A DNA stretch of 62,467 bases, taken from the NCBI RefSeq assembly GCF_026125825.1, contig NZ_JAHCKK010000018.1:1-62467 (forward strand), given 5' to 3'. The stretch comes from Hydrogenophaga sp. (GTDB taxonomy: Bacteria > Pseudomonadota > Gammaproteobacteria > Burkholderiales > Burkholderiaceae_C). Both the position numbers and the translations under genes were made by a program. The notes under the pieces are model-generated. The model did not search any database and was not told the DNA's origin. It worked only from the letters and a program-made list of their open reading frames with translations. Below are positions 57,878-62,467 of the stretch, piece by piece. Positions within the stretch are counted from its first letter, which is position 1. The number at the start of each line of letters is the position of its first letter.

Positions 57878-58759
57878 TCAGTACTGCACTTTCTTCTCGA
57901 CGTAGCGGAACTGGATCACCGTGAGCACGATGACGATCACCATCAGCACCACCGACTGAGCGGCCGAGCCGCCCATGTCCATGGCCTTGAAGCCGTCGTG
58001 ATACACCTTGTAGACGAGGATGGCGGTGTCCCGCCCCGGACCGCCTTGCGTGGTGGCGTCCACGATGGCGAAGGTGTCGAAGAAGGCGTACACGACGTTG
58101 ATCACCAGCAGGAAGAAGGTGGTGGGGGAGAGCAGCGGGAACTGAATGCTCCAGAACCGGCGCCAGGGGCCTGCGCCGTCGATGGCGGCGGCCTCGATCA
58201 GCGACTTGGGTATCGACTGCAGGCCCGCGAGAAAGAACAGGAAGTTGTAGGAAATCTGCTTCCACACCGCAGCGATCACGATCAGCGTCATCGCATGGTC
58301 GGCGTTGAGCATGTGGTTCCAGTTGAAGCCGGACTGGCGCAACATGTAAGCCACCACGCCAAGCGACGGCGAGAACATGAACATCCAGAGCACGCCGGCG
58401 ACAGCCGGGGCCACGGCGTAAGGCAGCAGCAGCGCGGTCTTGTAGGCCAGCGCACCCTTGATGATGCGGTCGGCAAAGATCGCCAGCACCAGCGAGATGG
58501 CAATGCCGAAACCAGCGACCAGCACGGAGAAGAAGGCCGTGGTCTTGAACGAAGCCAGGTAGCTCGGGTCTTCAAAGAGATTCCTGAAATTCTCGAAGCC
58601 CACCCACTCCTTGGAGAACCCGAACGAATCCTGCACCTGGAACGACTGCACCAGGGCCTGACCAGCGGGCCAGAAAAAGAAGATGCTGATGATTGCCAGC
58701 TGGGGCGCCAGCAAGGCCCAGGGCAACCATGCAGAGCGAAAGAGCACGCGCTTTTCCAT
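57878..58759 (-). CDS. ugpA: Glycerol-3-phosphate ABC transporter permease UgpA
   Basis: 293 residues with six membrane helices and an EAA loop SLIEAAAIDGAGPWRRFWSIQFPLLSPTTF. It starts MEKRVLFRSAWLPWALLAPQLAI. With UgpE it forms the channel. A hairpin with a T run lies between ugpB and this gene. Confidence 0.94.
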   Translation of the reverse strand: MEKRVLFRSAWLPWALLAPQLAIISIFFFWPAGQALVQSFQVQDSFGFSKEWVGFENFRNLFEDPSYLASFKTTAFFSVLVAGFGIAISLVLAIFADRIIKGALAYKTALLLPYAVAPAVAGVLWMFMFSPSLGVVAYMLRQSGFNWNHMLNADHAMTLIVIAAVWKQISYNFLFFLAGLQSIPKSLIEAAAIDGAGPWRRFWSIQFPLLSPTTFFLLVINVVYAFFDTFAIVDATTQGGPGRDTAILVYKVYHDGFKAMDMGGSAAQSVVLMVIVIVLTVIQFRYVEKKVQY

Positions 58760-58781
58760 GTCCAGTCTTTCTCAGTCTTTC

Positions 58782-58832
58782 AAAAAGACAACCCGCCGCT
58801 GTGCAAACCCCTGGGGCCTGCAGAGTGGCGGG
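58782..58832 (-). terminator. Attenuator-like hairpin between ugpB and ugpA
   Basis: On the minus strand CCCGCC (58832-58827 as transcribed) pairs with GGCGGG (58797-58792), with further inner pairs (CTCTGCA with TGCACAG, one mismatch; CCCC with GGGG), then TCTTTTT at 58788-58782. A partial terminator here would make UgpB in excess over the permease, a common arrangement for binding-protein genes. Confidence 0.55.
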
Positions 58833-58885
58833 CTATCGATGTCCACCAGAGCACTGGCGGGCATCATCAGGCTTGAGGCCCGAAC

Positions 58886-60205
58886 TTACTTGTTGGCGCG
58901 GGCGAACCGCACAAGTTGCTCGTTGCCTCTCGCGGCAGCGGCATCCAGTGCTTCCTTGGGCGACTTCTTGCCGGCCCAGATCTGTTCGGTTTCCTCGTCG
59001 ATGATGGTCCGGATCTGCACAAAGTTGCCCAGGCGGATGCCACGCGACTTGTCGGTGGCCTTGCGGATCATCTGCGTCACCGCCACGTCCGTGCCGGGGT
59101 TCTTTTCATAGAAACCGGACGCCTCGGTCAGCTTGTAGGCGGCGGTGGTCACCGGCAGGTAGCCAGTGCGCTGGTGGCTGGCGGCCTGCACCCGGGTGTC
59201 GTTGAGGAAGTTCAGGAAGTCGGCCACCCCCTTGTACTCCGCGGGCTTCTTGCCCGCCATCACCCACAGGCTGGCGCCGCCAATGGCGGTGTTCTGCGGC
59301 GCACCCTTGACATCGGCGTAATAGGGCAGGGTAGAAATGCCGTAGGCGAACTTCGCATCCTTGGACACGCGGGCATACAGGCCCGAAGAGCCCGTGATCA
59401 TGGCGCACTCGCCCGAAGGGAAAGAGGCGTCGGGCGCGTTGCCCCGACCCTTGTAGACAAAGCTGCCTTCCTTGGAGGCCTTGGCCAGGTTCTCGAAATG
59501 GCGCACGTGCAACGGCGTGTTGATCAACAGTTGCGCGTCGTTGCCGTCAAAACCGTTGTTCTTGGAGGCGAAAAGGGTGTTGTGCCACAGCGAGAAGCTC
59601 TCCAGCTGCGTCCAGCTGATCCAGCTGGTGGTGAACGGGCAGGCGTGGCCGCTGGCCTTGAGCTTCGATGCGGCGGCGAACACTTCGGGCCAGGTCTTGG
59701 GCGCCTTCTCCGGGTCCAGGCCTGCCTTCTTGAAGGCATCCTTGTTGTAATAGAAGATGGTGGTCGAGCTGTTGAGCGGGTAGCTCAGCATCTGGCCATT
59801 GGGTGCCGTGTAGTAGCCGGCCACGGCCGACACGTACTGCGTCGGGTCGAACTTGAAGCCGCCGTCATTGAGCACCTTGGCCGCCGGCACGATGGCGCCC
59901 TTGCTGGCCATCATGGTCGCGGTGCCGACCTCGAACACCTGCAGGATGTGGGGGGCGTTGCCCGCCCGGAAGGCGGCGATCGCGCCCGTCATGGATTCAT
60001 CGTAGGTGCCCTTGTACGTGGGCACGACCTTGTACTGGCTCTGGCTGGCGTTGTACTGCTTGGCCAGGTCGTTGACCCACTCGCCGAGTGCGGCGCTCAT
60101 GGAATGCCACCATTGAATCTCGGTCGGCGCCTGGGCATGGGCGGGGCCGCTCATGAGGGCGGCGAGCGCCAGGGCGCCGGTCAAGGGAAGAAAACGCTTG
60201 TGCAT
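58886..60205 (-). CDS. ugpB: Glycerol-3-phosphate-binding periplasmic protein UgpB
   Basis: 439 residues from ATG 60205. A cleavable signal peptide MHKRFLPLTGALALAALMSGPAHA is followed by the mature start QAPTEIQWWHSM. TYKGTYDESMTGAIAAFRAG and LNSSTTIFYYNKDAF match UgpB-type solute-binding proteins. It is the first gene of ugpBAECQ, as usual, and binds glycerol-3-phosphate and its diesters. The frame is open far upstream (to 61228) but that part is antisense to the next gene. Confidence 0.95.
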   Translation of the reverse strand: MHKRFLPLTGALALAALMSGPAHAQAPTEIQWWHSMSAALGEWVNDLAKQYNASQSQYKVVPTYKGTYDESMTGAIAAFRAGNAPHILQVFEVGTATMMASKGAIVPAAKVLNDGGFKFDPTQYVSAVAGYYTAPNGQMLSYPLNSSTTIFYYNKDAFKKAGLDPEKAPKTWPEVFAAASKLKASGHACPFTTSWISWTQLESFSLWHNTLFASKNNGFDGNDAQLLINTPLHVRHFENLAKASKEGSFVYKGRGNAPDASFPSGECAMITGSSGLYARVSKDAKFAYGISTLPYYADVKGAPQNTAIGGASLWVMAGKKPAEYKGVADFLNFLNDTRVQAASHQRTGYLPVTTAAYKLTEASGFYEKNPGTDVAVTQMIRKATDKSRGIRLGNFVQIRTIIDEETEQIWAGKKSPKEALDAAAARGNEQLVRFARANK

Positions 60206-60372
60206 GGGTGCTGCTCCTTGGAATGGATGGTCGGATACCGATGGGGCTAGGGTAGGGCTCCGATGTGTCAAAACGATTGCACATGCGTTTCCCTGGCGTG
60301 ACAACAGGGGTTTCCACAGGGGGGGTAGGTGAATGTTGCGCTGCGGTACCATCCTGGGTTCTTTACTGTCAT
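60206..60372. promoter_or_regulatory. Divergent intergenic region between ugpB and the FAD oxidoreductase gene
   Basis: Holds the start signals of two divergent transcripts. Phosphate control of ugp would need a Pho box; I looked for CTGTCAT-type repeats and found only the lone CTGTCAT at 60368-60374, next to the second gene, which is not enough. Confidence 0.35.
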
Positions 60373-60393
60373 GCTGGCGACTGCCACACACAT

Positions 60394-62467
60394 GAACGCA
60401 CCCACACCGCTTTCGTTGCTCGCCACCGCCACTGACGATGCGCCACGTTTGCGCGAGATCCCCTACAACTACACCTCCTTCTCGGATCGTGAAATTGTGC
60501 TGCGCCTGCTCGGCGAGCGCGCCTGGGGCCTGCTGGACGAACTGCGCGGTGAGCGGCGCACCGGTCGCTCGGCGCGCATGCTGTATGAGGTGTTGGGTGA
60601 CATCTGGGTGGTGCAGCGCAACCCTTATCTGCAGGACGACCTGCTCGACAGCCCCAAGCGCCGACAGCAGCTGGTGGACGCCCTTCACCATCGACTGGCC
60701 GAGGTGCAGAAGCGCCGCACGCCGCAGGACGACGCGGTGCGCGACGGCCTGGTGGCCGAACTGCTCACCGCCGCACGTGCAGCGGTCGATCAGTTCTCCC
60801 GTTCGTTCCAGGACATGGCGGCGCTGCGCCAGCGTGCCACCAAGGCGTTGCGCCGGCTGACGGCCAAGGACAACATCAAGTTCGATGGCCTGTCGCGTGT
60901 TTCGCATGTGACCGATGCCACCGACTGGCGTGTGGAATACCCCTTTGTGGTGCTCACGCCGGACACCGAAGCCGAAATGGCTTTGCTGGTCAAGGGATGC
61001 TACGAGCTGGGCCTGACCATCATCCCGCGTGGGGGCGGCACGGGCTATACAGGCGGCGCGATTCCGCTGACGTGGAAGAGCGCGGTGATCAACACCGAGA
61101 AGCTGGAAGCCATGACCGAGGTGGAATGGGTCAACGTGCCAGGGCACGACAAGCCATTGCCCACCGTCTGGACCGAGGCCGGCGTCGTGACCCAGCGCGT
61201 GTCCGACGCGGCCGAGCGGGCTGGCCACGTGTTCGCGGTCGACCCGACTTCGGCGGAGGCCTCCTGCATCGGCGGCAACATCGCCATGAACGCGGGCGGC
61301 AAGAAAGCCGTGCTATGGGGCACGGCGCTGGACAACCTGGTGTCGTGGCGCATGGTCACACCGCAGGCCCAGTGGCTGGAAGTCACCCGGCTGGACCACA
61401 ACCTGGGCAAGATCCACGATGCGGAGGTCGCCACCTTCGGGCTCCAGTATTTCGAGGCCGACGGCACCACCCCGGTGCGGAGCGAGCAACTGGTGATCCC
61501 TGGCAAGACCTTCCGCAAGGAAGGTCTTGGCAAGGACGTGACGGACAAGTTCCTCAGCGGCCTGCCGGGCATCCAGAAGGAGGGTTGCGATGGCCTGATC
61601 ACCAGCGCGCGCTGGGTGGTGCACCGCATGCCCGAGCACGTGCGCACGGTGTGCCTGGAGTTCTTTGGCAACCCCAAGGACTGTGTGCCGTCCATCGTGG
61701 ACATCAAGGACTTCATGTTCGGCGAGATGAAGCGCCCGGGGGGGGCCATCCTGGCCGGGCTGGAGCATCTGGACGACCGTTATCTCAAGGCCGTGGGTTA
61801 CGCCACCAAAAGCAAGCGCGGGACCCTGCCCAAGATGGTGCTGATCGGCGACATCGTGGGTGACGACGCCGACGCCGTGGCGCGCGCCACCAGCGAAGTG
61901 ATCCGCCTGGCGAACTCGCGCAGCGGCGAGGGCTTCGTGGCCATCAGCGCCGAGGCACGCAAGAAATTTTGGCTGGACCGAAAGCGCACGGCAGCCATCA
62001 GCCGACACACCAACGCCTTCAAGATCAATGAAGACGTGGTGATCCCGCTGCCCCGCATGGGCGAGTACACCGAGGGCATCGAGCGCATCAACATCGAGCT
62101 CTCGCTGCGCAACAAAATCAAGCTGGCCGACGCGCTCGAAGCCTTCTTCGCCAGGGGCAACCTGCCGCTGGGCAAGACCGACGACGCCAGCGACATCCCC
62201 AGTGCAGAGCTGCTGGAGGACCGTGTGCAACAGGCCCTGGCCCTGGTGCGCGAAGTGCGCGCGCTCTGGGCCGGTTGGCTCAGCGATGTGGACGCCCTGT
62301 TCCCGCAGCTGCAGGACCACCGCCTGCGCGCGAGCTGGAAGACGCAGATCCGCGCGCCGCTGCAGGCCATCTTCTCAGGCGCGGCATTCGGCCCCCTGCT
62401 GGCCGAGTGCACGGCCATCCACCAGCGCGTGCTCAAGGGCCGCGTGTGGGTGGCGCTGCACATGCAC
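60394..62467 (+). CDS. FAD/FMN-linked oxidoreductase, DUF3683 type (3' end missing)
   Basis: The frame is open from ATG 60394 (ATG 60373 is possible) to the end of the window, over 690 codons, and continues beyond. The N-terminal DUF3683 region begins [21 protein letters not shown]. The FAD-binding PCMH domain follows with [19 protein letters not shown] and [21 protein letters not shown]. The later part resembles D-lactate/glycolate dehydrogenases (FAD-oxidase C-terminal domain). Relatives are about 1,300 residues and end in an iron-sulfur CCG domain, outside this window. Substrate unknown; a membrane-linked 2-hydroxyacid dehydrogenase is the best guess. Confidence 0.82.

Noticed and set aside
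60206-61228. N-terminal extension of UgpB to about 780 residues
   Set aside because: The UgpB signal peptide begins at 60205; the extension is antisense to the flavoprotein gene.

Overview
The window is GC-rich bacterial chromosome from a betaproteobacterium, most likely Burkholderiales and probably family Comamonadaceae (Hydrogenophaga-like). This rests on recognisable gene neighbourhoods (mlaCB, ABC exporter, ibaG, murA, his operon, tatABC, petABC, sspAB; pilBCD, coaE, zapD, yacG; grxD, prmC, prfA, hemA) and on protein sequence style. No 16S gene is present, so the genus is a guess.

Layout. 1-12 kb: the tail of the Mla lipid-transport operon, an ABC exporter pair, ibaG, murA, then histidine synthesis genes hisG-D-C-B-H-A-F, an opposite-strand LapA-domain gene, hisI and hisE. 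12-17.4 kb: a HIT protein, tatABC, a periplasmic DegS-like protease, a Nif3-like protein, pdxA and mscL. 17.5-21.7 kb: cytochrome bc1 (petABC) and sspAB, ending at tRNA-Thr(UGU).

21.77-29.37 kb is a genomic island of about 7.6 kb integrated in the 3' end of that tRNA-Thr. It is more AT-rich than its surroundings and is bounded by a repeat of the tRNA 3' end. It carries a P4-type tyrosine integrase, an AlpA-like regulator, a replication-initiator/relaxase-like protein flanked by two near-identical 18-bp palindromes, an XRE regulator facing a strong promoter with a three-half-site operator, an unknown lipoprotein, and a two-gene restriction-modification system. In that system a PD-(D/E)xK nuclease domain and an N6-adenine methylase are fused in one protein, with a separate two-domain specificity subunit and no HsdR motor. 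This is the most interesting part of the window.

29.4-36.3 kb: dciA, an M23 peptidase, secA, argJ, a DUF815 ATPase and a MutT-type Nudix gene. 36.3-41.8 kb (minus strand): pilB-pilC-pilD-coaE-zapD-yacG. 42-47.5 kb: tRNA-Pro(CGG), ispB, rplU-rpmA, obgE, proB, a CNP1-like secreted protein and rppH. 47.6-55 kb: proS with an overlapping lytic transglycosylase, an AAA ATPase, and hemA-prfA-prmC-grxD. 55-60.2 kb: the ugpBAECQ glycerol-3-phosphate uptake operon. The window ends inside a large DUF3683-type FAD-linked oxidoreductase. Outside the island the genes are core housekeeping functions, tightly packed with many 4-base ATGA overlaps that suggest translational coupling.
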